A stretch of DNA of 64,000 nt from Fretibacterium fastidiosum (GCF_964642095.1 NZ_OZ209244.1:682001-746000), one strand, 5' to 3'. Shown: positions 51,064 to 60,565, counted from the stretch's first letter. Numbers and translations are program-made. The notes: generated by a model not told the origin, from the letters alone.

Positions 51064-54000
51064 GATTGAACCGCCTCTTCAGGATTATTGGCTTTGTCGA
51101 TATCATCAAGCAGACTGCTGTCATCATGGCTGATAATATTAAGGAAGGAACGCCGCCGCAGACGATAGATTCCGCTTTCTGGACGCCCCAAGATACCCAT
51201 CTCAACCATCTCATCAAGAAGATTGATGGTAGTCTCCGATGAGAGCTGTTCAAGACAGTAAATTTGATACTCCTTTGCACAATCTGAAATTTGTTTCTGC
51301 GTAAAGCCATGTTGATCTCCAACAAGATACTCCTCCTGAGTATAGTAGAGCAAGGCAATGCATCGAGCCAGCATAAAATAACGCTGGTCGAGATTCAGGG
51401 AGAGGTGGAATCTAGAACGAATGCTGTCGTTCAAACTTTCGTCGGCCATAACATTTCCAAGCTGCATATCGTTCAGTACAAATGGCGGATTGTTTGTTGC
51501 ATGATAATATTGGGCGTATTTACTCGTGAGCGTCTGCACTAGAGTATAGCCAAAGAACTGAAGAATACCAGGGTAATAATTTGTGTTTATCAAAATCGTT
51601 TGAAGGTGAGCATCCCCAACCTGGAACCCCAAATAGTGCAGTGGGCGTGAGATAAGATCCATCGCATCAACAGGTGAAAGCGGCTGAATGCACAGAGGTG
51701 TCCCCAGCTGTCCAAACACGTTATTGGAGGATAACGTATTCTTAGCCCTGCAGACGTTATGAAGGCCTGCAAGTACAAATTTAAAGTTATTCTGCGTCTC
51801 GCGCTTCAGATTCACCAGCGGAAGAAGCGGGTTGTAATCGACCGAACCGATGCTCTCGAGAAAGTTATCCGTTTCGTCCAGAAGAAGCAGGAATGAAGCA
51901 ATTTTCTCCTGCCTGAATAAGCTGCTGATCTGTCGGCACATGTCTTCCAAAGATGCACAAGGTGTAATGGGAAGGTTTGTTTTTTCAACGATATCCTTTA
52001 TGACATGCTCCACAACCTGCTCTTCCTTATGGAATTCCTTGATTGTACTGAGTACAGCGAAGGCTCCGTTCTCAGGGGCGAATCGCAAATTCTCCGCACG
52101 CTGAAGTAATGCTGTTTTTCCTAACTGGCGACCGCCGTATACAATGGAAGCCCCATTAGGATCTGTAATATCATGAATTTCCTTTCTGCGCCCAAAGAAC
52201 ATTTCGTCGGAAACAGCACCAACGCCGCTTACAAAGGGTTGATAGATAGTATAAGGGAGTGTGCACTTTAAAAGTATCGACAAACGCTCCGTAGGAAGAT
52301 GCAGGGCCAGGTGCAGGGCCAGAACTCGATCGATGAGAAGAAATGGTTTCTGACCGGATGTTTGAGTATGAAATATTTCGGCCACTTGTCTACGTGTCCC
52401 CCGATCAAGATAGTAATCTACAAGGACAACTGCAATTCCGTTGGGGTTAAGGTTAAGCGCGGTAACAGTCTTTACAATTCCGTCAGCCATGTGATTTCCG
52501 TACAAAATCACGACGGAGAGCGGCGAGGCCATCTTGGTACCAAAGGCCGCTATGGGATGGTCATAATCAGAGGCATTACGAGGGCTTTTCTGAACAAACA
52601 CCTTAAATTGATCAGGCGCTTTTTGATCACAATCGATCTTTTCAGCTTTAATCACGTTAAAGCCGAGACAGAAAAAAAGCGTCTTAATCTGGTCAGTGGT
52701 TGTCTTGCCACGCCGGGAGGGCCAGGCCTCAACAAGTTTTTCGCTGCTCGTTTTCAGGCGACTTGACCAATCCTTGGGTCTGGCTTTATCCAAATCTTTA
52801 GAGAAATCCCCAAGTTTTCTGGAACTGTTTCTGCTGCACAGGTCATAAAGCGGATCAAAGGATTCGTCGGACAGAAAATCCCTAAAGCTGTCCCCGGAAG
52901 TCATGACAGTCTGAAGTTCTTTCGTCAACTCATATTCGCCATAATCGAAGCGGTTGATGTATTCTTCCGCAACGGCAAAGTTATCCTCATCAAGCAACTT
53001 CTCCGCTTTGTCCAGTGTTGAGAACGTTTTTTGTTTTTCGTCGAGATTTGCCCTACGAATCTTAATATCATTTTTCAATTGTTTTTTTCGCTCTGCAGTC
53101 AAATCAGTAACTTTTTGCTCAAGAGCGTTCAGGAACTGTCGCCAACAACCAAAATTTCGCCCATCAAAAAAATCCGGCTTATAACGCATCTGGATATTCG
53201 TCAGGTTTTCCTTATCATCCTCACGAATACGGCCATAAGTGTAAGCCAGTTCGAGCTGCCCCTTAAAACTGTCCAGACGTTTCTCAGCAGAATTTTGAAC
53301 AGCAGTAATATCATCGTGAACCTGAATTTCCTTACCCTCAGCCCTGTCTATCAGTTCCAGCTGATTCAGGTTATCAAATGTTGTCGTCTCATCTGGCGCA
53401 GAATTATCAAATATCCCCTGCCGTGCTTCATTCAAACTTCGTGCAGGTGAAGCGATATGACGAAGCACATTGCGCCATGGCTCATAGTATGGAATAGCAC
53501 ATTGTTCGGTCGTCAATATGGGATTACCTTCGTTATCAAGTGGTATGAATCTTGTAGTCAAAAGATCCATGAAGAGCGGCTTCACATGATGCCCCGAAAG
53601 GCGATCGTGAATGACTTTCAGCATTTTCAAGACAAAGACGTTGCCCGGTGCAGCTTTCAACTCTTCACTCTTCATGAAGATTGCATTAACATCGTTGAGG
53701 GTTTTAGCCCGCAAACTACGCAGGTGATTGCAGCGATTATCATCGACCTCTTCAATGTTACCCCATTCCATCATAAGTGTCAGGCGTTCCAAAAATGCGT
53801 CAAAGACCTTACGTCGGGCGTCAAAAGCCAATTTCATTTTAGGTTTATTCTTACGGCTCCGTGCAATATCCCACTCCCGATCAAGCTTCATATTGATCAG
53901 GTCTTCCGATATTACTGTCTCTGAAGAATCACAGTACTCGGAAAGCACAGCTTGAACAAGTTCCTTATCCTCAACCTTGTTCTGCGCAATAATGCCCATG

Positions 54001-56360
54001 CAATTTGCCAGATCACTATTATTGCCAAAGCAATTTTGCACAAAATTTGGAAGCCCGGTTATCCTTATCTTGAGAGAAGGGGCATTCATGAGTATAGAAG
54101 CCTTCTGCTGGAACTTCTCTAAGAACTTTTTTCGCTCTGCTTTATCTCCAAGAAAACTAAGTACAGTGTCTGTAAATCCTCCAGGGAGAGTTGCAGCAAC
54201 GGCACAAAACTCGCTGAATAGAGGCTTAATCGTAGCGTAAGAAGGATAAATCGTATCATAATCGCTCAATATCCGCTTTGCCCGGGCCCGTAGTGTATAA
54301 TCATGTGCCTGCCATGGAAAAATAAGCGCATGGAGCCATGCAGCAAGCTGCATTCCCTCTATCGCCGATTTACCAGGAGCAGTATCATTCTCAAAAGCAT
54401 TGGAAAGTACTGTACCAGTATAGTGTAAATTGTCAAAAGGAACTCCAGATGCCAGGATGAGCTGCTCATAGAGTTGCTTACTCTTTGAGTAACCCTTTTC
54501 CAGGGATGCGGCTTTAGCAAGAAGAACGGCACGAACGAGAGCTCGGTCTTCGATGCTCTCCGTGCTGTTCCAAGGCCCAATCTCTTCTATCTGCAACTGG
54601 ATAAGCTTTTCAAACTGTTCATCAGATGGTTTGATGTTAATATTCAAAATCTGTCGACATACGTCAGCTACAGTCTTTGTGTGATCTTCTACAAGTGCAT
54701 CATCAAGTTTCTTTGCCCCTGTTGATGGATGCAAGACATCATTAAAGTCATTTTCACTTATATTATGAGGCTCTGTTGGAGAAAGCAGACTGACTGCTCC
54801 CTGCGTTGAAGCCCTTTGAACTGCTGCTGACACAGGTTCCCCCTGCTCCACCGTGCTTTCAGGATTCACGCTGGTTCGATTCACATCTCCAGAATTCGCA
54901 TCGGAAAATTGCGTCATGCTTTCATCAGTTGTCACGGCCTCTGAAGTCTTCGCGCCGCAGGCTCGGAGGCCGTTGCGATTGAGAATAAGGCATGTACGTC
55001 CCATGGCAAGTTTTTCTTCCCTCTCACCGATGTCTTCATCTGAAAGAACCAGGACATCCCTTTCGACAACTGCATTCGCCTTTTCAAAGGAATCCATAAG
55101 GCAGCAACGATGATCCACATCTCCCCATGGCACGGTAAGACTAAAGCAGGTATCTTTCCAGACGATGGAAGGCATGACTTTATCTCTAAACTGCCTGTCG
55201 TTCATCGTTGATTTCAGGGCATAAAGTGCCTTCAGCAATGTTTCATTATTGCTGAATATTCTTTGGGCAAGCGATTTTTCTATCCTCTCTTCCCCGGTCA
55301 AAACATACTTTCCAATGGAAACAGGCCATTTACGATTACGTATCGTCTCTTTAGACATGCAGCTAAGAGCCCCATGGGTCAGGCAGTAAATATCTTGAGC
55401 TGGCGTACCAAATTCATAGACGGCAAAACACCCTTTCTCCGTTAACCAGTCTAGGGCTTGAGGAATATTATTGTGATTTGGTGTAAATTTACCGCCATAG
55501 CCATAGAAGGCACACATCTTTCGAACCTGTCTTGCAGTCAAAAGGGCAAAATTTGTAAACAGCGGGAGTATGAAGACATTAATACCTCTTCGTGCTCCAT
55601 CCTTTATAATATCGCCTTCAAAAGTTTTCGTCGTATAATTCCATTTTTTTAATGGATTTTTTGCATATAGTACATCATCAACATGCTCAGAGGGTTCTGT
55701 TGTCTCAATTTTTTTTGAAGCCCCACCTTCGACAAGAAACGTCTTATTTTCTGTAATATAATACCTGCCACGGTTAATATTAAAGACAACAGCAGGTGGA
55801 TAAAATTTCATCAAATCTTCCAAAAGCGTAATACCTTCTGGAGAGTCTAACTGCTTCTCACTCATATCAACAGCACGAATAAAGGAACGGTATTTTTCAG
55901 CAGACTCGATAACTCGTGTCCATGCATCAATATCTGCCGAACTCTCAACTTTTCTAAATATATTGACAGCATCATCCTGAATGGGTTTTAGAACTGCAAC
56001 GCTATCTTCATTCTGCGATGTAATCGCTGTAAAACGATTGATCAGGCCGCCTACTTCCTCAAGTTTTGTCTTGAGTTGCTGTCTTTGACTCTTCTGTATG
56101 GCCTCCAGATATTCCTTGACAGGACAACCTGCTTCAGGGAGTTCTGTCGTATCAAGTATTGATGACGCAACAGAACGAACGTTCTGATACTTTGCGTGTA
56201 AATTTTTCAAAACAGATCCCAACTCTGAAATTTCGTCTAGAGTTGGAGGTTGGCCATTGGTAACGCCTTTGAGAAGATTCGAAAGCAAATTTTGAGCATT
56301 CTCTGCTTCTTGAGTGAAGTTACCGATCAGCTTCTCAATATCGTAATTGGCGATGTCCAT
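51060..56360 (-). CDS. Giant STAND/AAA-type ATPase of a two-gene low-GC system
   Basis: 1766 residues from an ATG at 56360 (AAAGGATGTGAGATT upstream). Residues 1-165 are mainly coiled coil. Residues 275-340 look like a winged helix (TARQVRKMCAFYGYGG, IPQALDWLTEKGCFAVYEF). The long middle has no domain I recognise. About 1220-1380 is an alpha/beta region (LFFCLGFNVIKAEK, SVVILYGNHMADGIVKTV). The ATPase domain starts with FFGRRKEI (1389-1396) and has Walker A YGGRQLGKTALL (about 1409-1416) and Walker B SFLLLLDETDNFLE (1490-1498). A C-terminal winged helix lies at about 1645-1745. Base composition is clearly more AT-rich than the flanks, indicating transfer. It is coupled to the HEPN gene. It is probably the sensor of an anti-phage module. 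Confidence 0.82.
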   Translation of the reverse strand: MDIANYDIEKLIGNFTQEAENAQNLLSNLLKGVTNGQPPTLDEISELGSVLKNLHAKYQNVRSVASSILDTTELPEAGCPVKEYLEAIQKSQRQQLKTKLEEVGGLINRFTAITSQNEDSVAVLKPIQDDAVNIFRKVESSADIDAWTRVIESAEKYRSFIRAVDMSEKQLDSPEGITLLEDLMKFYPPAVVFNINRGRYYITENKTFLVEGGASKKIETTEPSEHVDDVLYAKNPLKKWNYTTKTFEGDIIKDGARRGINVFILPLFTNFALLTARQVRKMCAFYGYGGKFTPNHNNIPQALDWLTEKGCFAVYEFGTPAQDIYCLTHGALSCMSKETIRNRKWPVSIGKYVLTGEERIEKSLAQRIFSNNETLLKALYALKSTMNDRQFRDKVMPSIVWKDTCFSLTVPWGDVDHRCCLMDSFEKANAVVERDVLVLSDEDIGEREEKLAMGRTCLILNRNGLRACGAKTSEAVTTDESMTQFSDANSGDVNRTSVNPESTVEQGEPVSAAVQRASTQGAVSLLSPTEPHNISENDFNDVLHPSTGAKKLDDALVEDHTKTVADVCRQILNINIKPSDEQFEKLIQLQIEEIGPWNSTESIEDRALVRAVLLAKAASLEKGYSKSKQLYEQLILASGVPFDNLHYTGTVLSNAFENDTAPGKSAIEGMQLAAWLHALIFPWQAHDYTLRARAKRILSDYDTIYPSYATIKPLFSEFCAVAATLPGGFTDTVLSFLGDKAERKKFLEKFQQKASILMNAPSLKIRITGLPNFVQNCFGNNSDLANCMGIIAQNKVEDKELVQAVLSEYCDSSETVISEDLINMKLDREWDIARSRKNKPKMKLAFDARRKVFDAFLERLTLMMEWGNIEEVDDNRCNHLRSLRAKTLNDVNAIFMKSEELKAAPGNVFVLKMLKVIHDRLSGHHVKPLFMDLLTTRFIPLDNEGNPILTTEQCAIPYYEPWRNVLRHIASPARSLNEARQGIFDNSAPDETTTFDNLNQLELIDRAEGKEIQVHDDITAVQNSAEKRLDSFKGQLELAYTYGRIREDDKENLTNIQMRYKPDFFDGRNFGCWRQFLNALEQKVTDLTAERKKQLKNDIKIRRANLDEKQKTFSTLDKAEKLLDEDNFAVAEEYINRFDYGEYELTKELQTVMTSGDSFRDFLSDESFDPLYDLCSRNSSRKLGDFSKDLDKARPKDWSSRLKTSSEKLVEAWPSRRGKTTTDQIKTLFFCLGFNVIKAEKIDCDQKAPDQFKVFVQKSPRNASDYDHPIAAFGTKMASPLSVVILYGNHMADGIVKTVTALNLNPNGIAVVLVDYYLDRGTRRQVAEIFHTQTSGQKPFLLIDRVLALHLALHLPTERLSILLKCTLPYTIYQPFVSGVGAVSDEMFFGRRKEIHDITDPNGASIVYGGRQLGKTALLQRAENLRFAPENGAFAVLSTIKEFHKEEQVVEHVIKDIVEKTNLPITPCASLEDMCRQISSLFRQEKIASFLLLLDETDNFLESIGSVDYNPLLPLVNLKRETQNNFKFVLAGLHNVCRAKNTLSSNNVFGQLGTPLCIQPLSPVDAMDLISRPLHYLGFQVGDAHLQTILINTNYYPGILQFFGYTLVQTLTSKYAQYYHATNNPPFVLNDMQLGNVMADESLNDSIRSRFHLSLNLDQRYFMLARCIALLYYTQEEYLVGDQHGFTQKQISDCAKEYQIYCLEQLSSETTINLLDEMVEMGILGRPESGIYRLRRRSFLNIISHDDSSLLDDIDKANNPEEAVQS

Positions 56361-56578
56361 AATCTCACATCCTTTCACAACTAATTACGTAAAATAAGAG
56401 TCTTATCGCATTTCCAAAAAAGAACGAGAATAAAAGTTGGCTATATGCAAATTGATATGCCATATCCTTTCATTCTACGTCATTAAGTTTATCATTTTTT
56501 CGCCTAAAATCAAGGCGTTATACTCCTCTCTGGTTTGTAATGAGGCCTAAGGAGGGGGAAAGCGATGTATCCTATTAG
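56361..56578. promoter_or_regulatory. Upstream region of the island operon
   Basis: 218 AT-rich bases before the large ATPase gene should hold the island promoter on the minus strand. I see no clear operator. No gene is present. Confidence 0.4.
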
Positions 56579-57055
56579 GGCGTGTCATCAAATAAGCCAT
56601 ACTACAATAGCAGCTAGATGAACAGTGCCCAGGAAATTAACAGCTCTCTTGTCGTAACGTGTTGCTATTGCTCGATATTGTTTCAAGCGTGCAAAAAAGT
56701 TCTCAATCAAATGACGGGCTCCGTAAAAGTCTTTATCCTACTCATCAAAATACGAATACGCGGTTCTTTTACATTGCTCTTAGACGGGATAATAGCTTTC
56801 TTCTCAGACTTCTCCAGGAGGCCAATAACCCGTTCTTGAGCATCGTAACCCTTGTTCGCAAGTTACCGTTTCTACTCCCCTACTTCGGGCCGAAGCTGAG
56901 CCGCTTCTGCAAGATCACGAGCCTGGCCAGGCGTCAGTAAAAAGCTTGTGGGGTCTCCCAGTGCATCAACTGTCGCATGAATTTTGGTACTGAGACCTCA
57001 CGGCTGCGACCAATGGCTTCCTCATCCGGGCTGCTTTTTTTGCCCCCGCGCTATG
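56579..57055 (-). mobile_element. IS5-family (IS427-like) transposase remnant
   Basis: The minus-strand translation gives the IS5 C-terminus: DKDFYGARHLIENFFARLKQ, then YRAIATRYDKRAVNFLGTVH and LAAIVVWLI before the stop. It is followed by the terminal repeat TTTGATGACACGCCC (RC of 56579-56593). Upstream parts are scrambled by frameshifts and missing segments. The other end cannot be seen: it runs into an IS30-like fragment near 57055. Confidence 0.8.
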
Positions 57056-57057
57056 CT

Positions 57058-57178
57058 GATGAACGCGGACAAACGAGAAAATATACTGTGTCTTCGTGCT
57101 CAGGGATGTGGAATCCGCAAGATTGCCGGTACCCTGGGCCGAAGTCCATCGACGATCGGCAGGGAGCTCTGGCTCTGA
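57058..57178 (+). mobile_element. N-terminal remnant of an IS30-family transposase
   Basis: The plus-strand translation NADKRENILCLRAQGCGIRK followed by IAGTLGRSPSTIGREL is the helix-turn-helix start of IS30 transposases. It breaks off after about 40 codons with no catalytic domain. The stretch 57179-57387 shows no further gene. Confidence 0.75.
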
Positions 57179-57387
57179 CCACTTATAGGGTGACATTATC
57201 ACTGATCAACGACAGCCCGTCGTTGTATAGGCAAGCCAACTTTGACCTTGCATCCGTCGGGTGCGGCAGAAAACGCATAAACCGGTCTCCGTCACACGTT
57301 AAAAATTTTGCCTGTGGGTTTGGCAGTGTATCCGGACGCCGTTCTATGGGAGCAGGAGCCTGGCGATTTGGCGCGGTTCTTCATTCA

Positions 57388-57460
57388 GAGGAGCCTGAAA
57401 AATGTGCCTCTTCACTTTGCCTCCCCTGCAAGGGGAGGTGCCAAACGAAGTGAGGCGGAG
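57388..57460. repeat. Dispersed palindromic repeat copy
   Basis: Its sequence (CCTGAAAAATGTGCCTCTTC, then TTTGCCTCCCCTGCAAGGGG, then AGGTG and GAGGCGGAGGGGTT) matches the reverse complement of 27000-27090 over about 70 bases. The core hairpin is CTCCCCTGCAAGGGGAG. Confidence 0.75.
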
Positions 57461-57816
57461 GGGTTCAGCCAGACGACACGACTTACGGACGCCGACAGGC
57501 GGTCGGCGTCGTGTCGGTCGGCTGTGCCGAAGCAAGGCAATTGATTGCCTTGTGGAGGCGTTGACGGGGAATGTCAGACAGGCGCGTCTTATGAAAAACA
57601 CCCCCCAGCCCCTTCGGGGAGGTGCCGTGCATTTTGCACACCCCTGGTTTTTGCCTCATTATGCATGGCAGCGCTGCTGACCCTGATTTGGCGCCGGTCT
57701 TCGGCACTCTGCCGCCCTGATGCAACAGACGGTATAATAGGGCAAAGAGCCTGAAGCGTCCTTTGAGGTCACACGACGGGCTATCCTTGATCTTTTAGAT
57801 TGCGGAGGGATCGAAC
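57461..57816 (+). promoter_or_regulatory. Spacer with repeat remnants and promoter for the racemase gene
   Basis: No gene is seen. Inverted GACGCCGACAGG and GGTCGGCGTCG sequences form a hairpin near 57488-57511. A second GCCCCTTCGGGGAGGTGC-type hairpin is at about 57610-57627. A -10 hexamer TATAAT at 57733-57738 lies 79 bp before the racemase start and is the best promoter candidate. Confidence 0.45.
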
Positions 57817-58563
57817 ATGTTGAGTAAGCCAAACAAGACGTTGGGGGTCTTAGGAGGGATGGGGCCGGCCGCGGCCGCGGAGTTCCTTCGCCTGCTTGCG
57901 GAGGGCGCGCCGGCGGCGAGCGACGCGGAGCACCCGCGCACAATCCTGCTGTCGGACCCCGACGTCCCGGACCGCAGCGACGGGATCATGGGCCTCGGCC
58001 CGGACCCGCTGCCGGCGATCAAGAAGGACCTGCTGCAGCTGGTGGAGTGGGGCGCGGAGGTCCTGGCCGTCCCCTGCAACACGGCCCACTTCTTCATCGA
58101 CCGTTTCCGCGAGGAGCTCTCCGTGCCGCTGGTGCACATCGTGGAGGCGACGGTGAACGCCGCCCGGCGCGCCAGTCCGGAAGGAGCGTGGCTTGTAGCC
58201 ACCTCCGGCACCCAGAAGAGCCTCATCTACCCCGCCTGCGCCGAGAAAGCGGGCTACCTGTTCCTCCGTCCTTCGAGGGAGCAGCAGGAGTGCGTGCAGC
58301 AGAGCCTGCGCGCCGTGAAGGCCGGGGACATGGGGCGCGCCGCGGAGCTCCTGAAGGAGGTGGTGGAGGCCCTGTGGCGGGAAAAGGACCTCCCCATCAC
58401 GACGGCCTGCACGGAACTGCCCCTGGCCTACGCGGCTGCGGGCCTGCCGCCGGACCGGCAGATATCGAGCCTCCAGGCCCTGGCGGATGCGTGCCTCGAC
58501 CTGCTCTACGAGCGCGGGGACGGCGCGGCGGGCTGGGGCGTCGGCGCCTTCATGCCCAGGTAG
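57817..58563 (+). CDS. Aspartate/glutamate racemase family protein
   Basis: A 248-residue PLP-independent racemase. LGVLGGMGPAAAAEFLRLL is the family N-terminus. The two catalytic cysteines are in VLAVPCNTAHFF (about 88) and TTACTELPLAY (about 199). GGAGGGATCGAAC precedes the ATG. It is a stand-alone gene. It may supply or use D-amino acids; specificity for Asp, Glu or another amino acid is not readable. Confidence 0.92.
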   Translation: MLSKPNKTLGVLGGMGPAAAAEFLRLLAEGAPAASDAEHPRTILLSDPDVPDRSDGIMGLGPDPLPAIKKDLLQLVEWGAEVLAVPCNTAHFFIDRFREELSVPLVHIVEATVNAARRASPEGAWLVATSGTQKSLIYPACAEKAGYLFLRPSREQQECVQQSLRAVKAGDMGRAAELLKEVVEALWREKDLPITTACTELPLAYAAAGLPPDRQISSLQALADACLDLLYERGDGAAGWGVGAFMPR

Positions 58564-58676
58564 GGGGCGCCAGGGGCGCTTTGCAATTCGGCGCCGCTGT
58601 TATAAAATGGAAATCCGAGAGGGTGCAGCGGCCCCCGACGGGGGCGGAGTTTTCCTTAACCGGAGGTGAGACAGGG

Positions 58677-58871
58677 ATGCAGGTCATCCAGCAGACGCGC
58701 ACGTCGGTGAACGTGTCGGGGTACGTTGACCGACTGGAGCACGGGATCGTCCGAAAGCACCTTGAGGTCCAGCTGGAGCACGTCAAGGAACCCGTGTACG
58801 TTCAGCGTCCAATCATCGACGACCTGAACTCGCAGGTCATCGTTCACGATCAGGTGGAGCAGTACGTCTGA
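58677..58871 (+). CDS. Small protein of unknown function
   Basis: 64 residues. CGGAGGTGAGACAGGG precedes the ATG at 58677. The product is soluble, acidic and rich in Val and Gln (TSVNVSGYVDRLEHGIVRKH, VYVQRPIIDDLNSQVIVHDQ), with likely beta strands. No known domain is recognised. It is followed at once by a strong hairpin and then by the subtilase gene. It is probably real, given the RBS and codon use. Confidence 0.7.
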   Translation: MQVIQQTRTSVNVSGYVDRLEHGIVRKHLEVQLEHVKEPVYVQRPIIDDLNSQVIVHDQVEQYV

Positions 58872-58872
58872 C

Positions 58873-58911
58873 GTCCGCGCCGCGCCTTTGTGCGCGGCGC
58901 GGACCGGTTTT
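58873..58911 (+). terminator. Intrinsic terminator after the 64-residue gene
   Basis: A perfect 13-bp stem (58873-58885 with 58892-58904), loop CTTTGT, followed by CGGTTTT. It could also attenuate expression of the protease gene 17 bp on. Confidence 0.75.
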
Positions 58912-58927
58912 GGCGAGGAGGTCCCGA

Positions 58928-60499
58928 ATGAGAAAGGTGTTTCTGCGGCTCGCCGCGCTTGCGGCAGCCTGTGCTTTCGCCGGTCCGGCCGCGGCTGCCC
59001 GGCACGTCCCGGGGGAGGTCCTGGCGGTCTTCAAGGGCGAGGAGGGCACGAAGGTCGTGGCATCGTCCCTGCACCTGGGGCGGGAGGCGTTTCGCGCGGC
59101 GTCGCTGGCCGCCGCCGTGGGGGCGCGCGTCGAGGAGACCTACGCGGAGCTCTCCGAGGCGGGAAACGGCGTCTTCGTCCTGCTCAAGTCCGACATCCTC
59201 TCCCCGGAGGCGTTGACGGCGCGCCTCCTCAAGCGGGAGGACGTCCTGGCCGCGTCGCCCAACTTCATCGTGCGGGCGTCCGTCACGGAGCCGAACGACC
59301 CGTTTTATGCGTCGGGGGCCCTCTGGAACCTCAAGGCCATCCGCGCGCCAGAGGCCTGGGACACGACGACGGGCAGAGGGGACGTCTGCGTGGCCGTCCT
59401 GGACACGGGCGTCGACTATACGGCGCTTGAGCTGGCCCCCAACTTCAGGCGCGACCTGAGCCGTAATTTCTACAAGGACGGCGGCACCTCCAGGGCGGAC
59501 CCGGAGGCCTATGCGGACCGGAACGGGCACGGGACCCACGTGGCCGGCACCATCGGCGCAGCGGGGAACAACGGCAGGGGCGTGACGGGCGTGAACTGGA
59601 GCGTGGGGCTCATCTCCCTCAGAACCCTGGGGCCGGATGGGTCAGGGCCCGTAAGCGGGATCGTGGACGCGCTCAACTTCCTGACCAAACGGCTGGAGGA
59701 GGACGCCAGCCTGAAGGTGGCGGCCGTCAACCTGTCGTTCAACTGGTTTTCCTCCATGCCCCCCACGCTGGCAAACCAGCGCAAGGACCCGGTGTGGCGC
59801 GCGTTCAAGGCGCTGGACTCCCTGAACCGGACCGTGATCGTGACGAGCGCCGGAAACGATGGACTTGAGGTGGGTGTCCTCGCGCCGGCGGACGGTCCGA
59901 AGGGCGCGGACGGCACACCGACGTACGAGAGGGGCGATTACGTCTACAGCTCCTCTTACAGGGGAATCCACAACCTGATCGTCGTGGGGGCGTCCTCGCA
60001 GAACGGCTCCCTCGCCAACTTCAGCAACTGGAGCCGCAACTTCGTGGACGTCGCGGCTCCGGGCGTGTCCATCCTCAGCACGACGATCGCCGCCTACGAG
60101 CACTCCACCCGCGTCGGAGATGGAACCGTGATGGCCACCATGAACGGCACCTCCATGGCGGCCCCCCACGTGGCGGGGGCAGTGGCACTGCTGAAGGCCG
60201 CAGACCCCGCCCGAACGGCGTACCAGGTCCGGACAGCGCTGCTCCATGGCGCGGCGGTGAAGTCGGTCCTCGTGGGCAAAGTGGCCGGGGGACGCTTCCT
60301 GGATTTGAAGGGAGCGCTGGACTACCAGGCCGCACACCCGGAACTGGCCTCCGAGGCGCCCCGGACGGAGTATGACGAGCGAATCAAGGACGCGGACGGC
60401 ACCTCCTCCTCAGGGGGAGCGGGATGCGATGCGGCAGGCCTTGGCGCGTTGGGGTGGGGCCTTGTGGCCCTGCTTGCGGTCGTGGGTCGTCGAAGGTAG
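58928..60499 (+). CDS. Exported subtilisin-like serine protease (S8) with Synergist-CTERM-like tail
   Basis: 523 residues. The signal peptide is MRKVFLRLAALAAACAFAGP, followed by an inhibitor-like propeptide (about 28-110; HVPGEVLAVFKGEEG, VLAASPNFIVRA). The catalytic triad is visible: Asp in VAVLDTGVDYT, His in RNGHGTHVAGT and Ser in MNGTSMAAPHVAG, with the oxyanion Asn in TSAGNDG. The C-terminus has a Ser/Gly linker, GAGC, a hydrophobic helix (AAGLGALGWGLVALLAVVG) and RRR, matching the Synergist-CTERM sorting signal. This implies surface anchoring or processing. AGGAGG lies six bases before the ATG at 58928. Confidence 0.93.
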   Translation: MRKVFLRLAALAAACAFAGPAAAARHVPGEVLAVFKGEEGTKVVASSLHLGREAFRAASLAAAVGARVEETYAELSEAGNGVFVLLKSDILSPEALTARLLKREDVLAASPNFIVRASVTEPNDPFYASGALWNLKAIRAPEAWDTTTGRGDVCVAVLDTGVDYTALELAPNFRRDLSRNFYKDGGTSRADPEAYADRNGHGTHVAGTIGAAGNNGRGVTGVNWSVGLISLRTLGPDGSGPVSGIVDALNFLTKRLEEDASLKVAAVNLSFNWFSSMPPTLANQRKDPVWRAFKALDSLNRTVIVTSAGNDGLEVGVLAPADGPKGADGTPTYERGDYVYSSSYRGIHNLIVVGASSQNGSLANFSNWSRNFVDVAAPGVSILSTTIAAYEHSTRVGDGTVMATMNGTSMAAPHVAGAVALLKAADPARTAYQVRTALLHGAAVKSVLVGKVAGGRFLDLKGALDYQAAHPELASEAPRTEYDERIKDADGTSSSGGAGCDAAGLGALGWGLVALLAVVGRRR

Positions 60500-60520
60500 C
60501 CCATCGCGGCGGCACGACGA

Positions 60521-60555
60521 CGGGCCTGGAGGAACCTCCAGGCCCGTTCTTTTTT
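60521..60555. terminator. Intrinsic terminator between convergent protease and serine dehydratase genes
   Basis: A 12-bp stem CGGGCCTGGAGG (60521-60532)/CCTCCAGGCCCG (60535-60546) is followed by TTCTTTTTT on the plus strand. It also lies 11 bp past the minus-strand sdaA stop. Confidence 0.88.
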
Positions 60556-60565
60556 GGCCCAGCGC

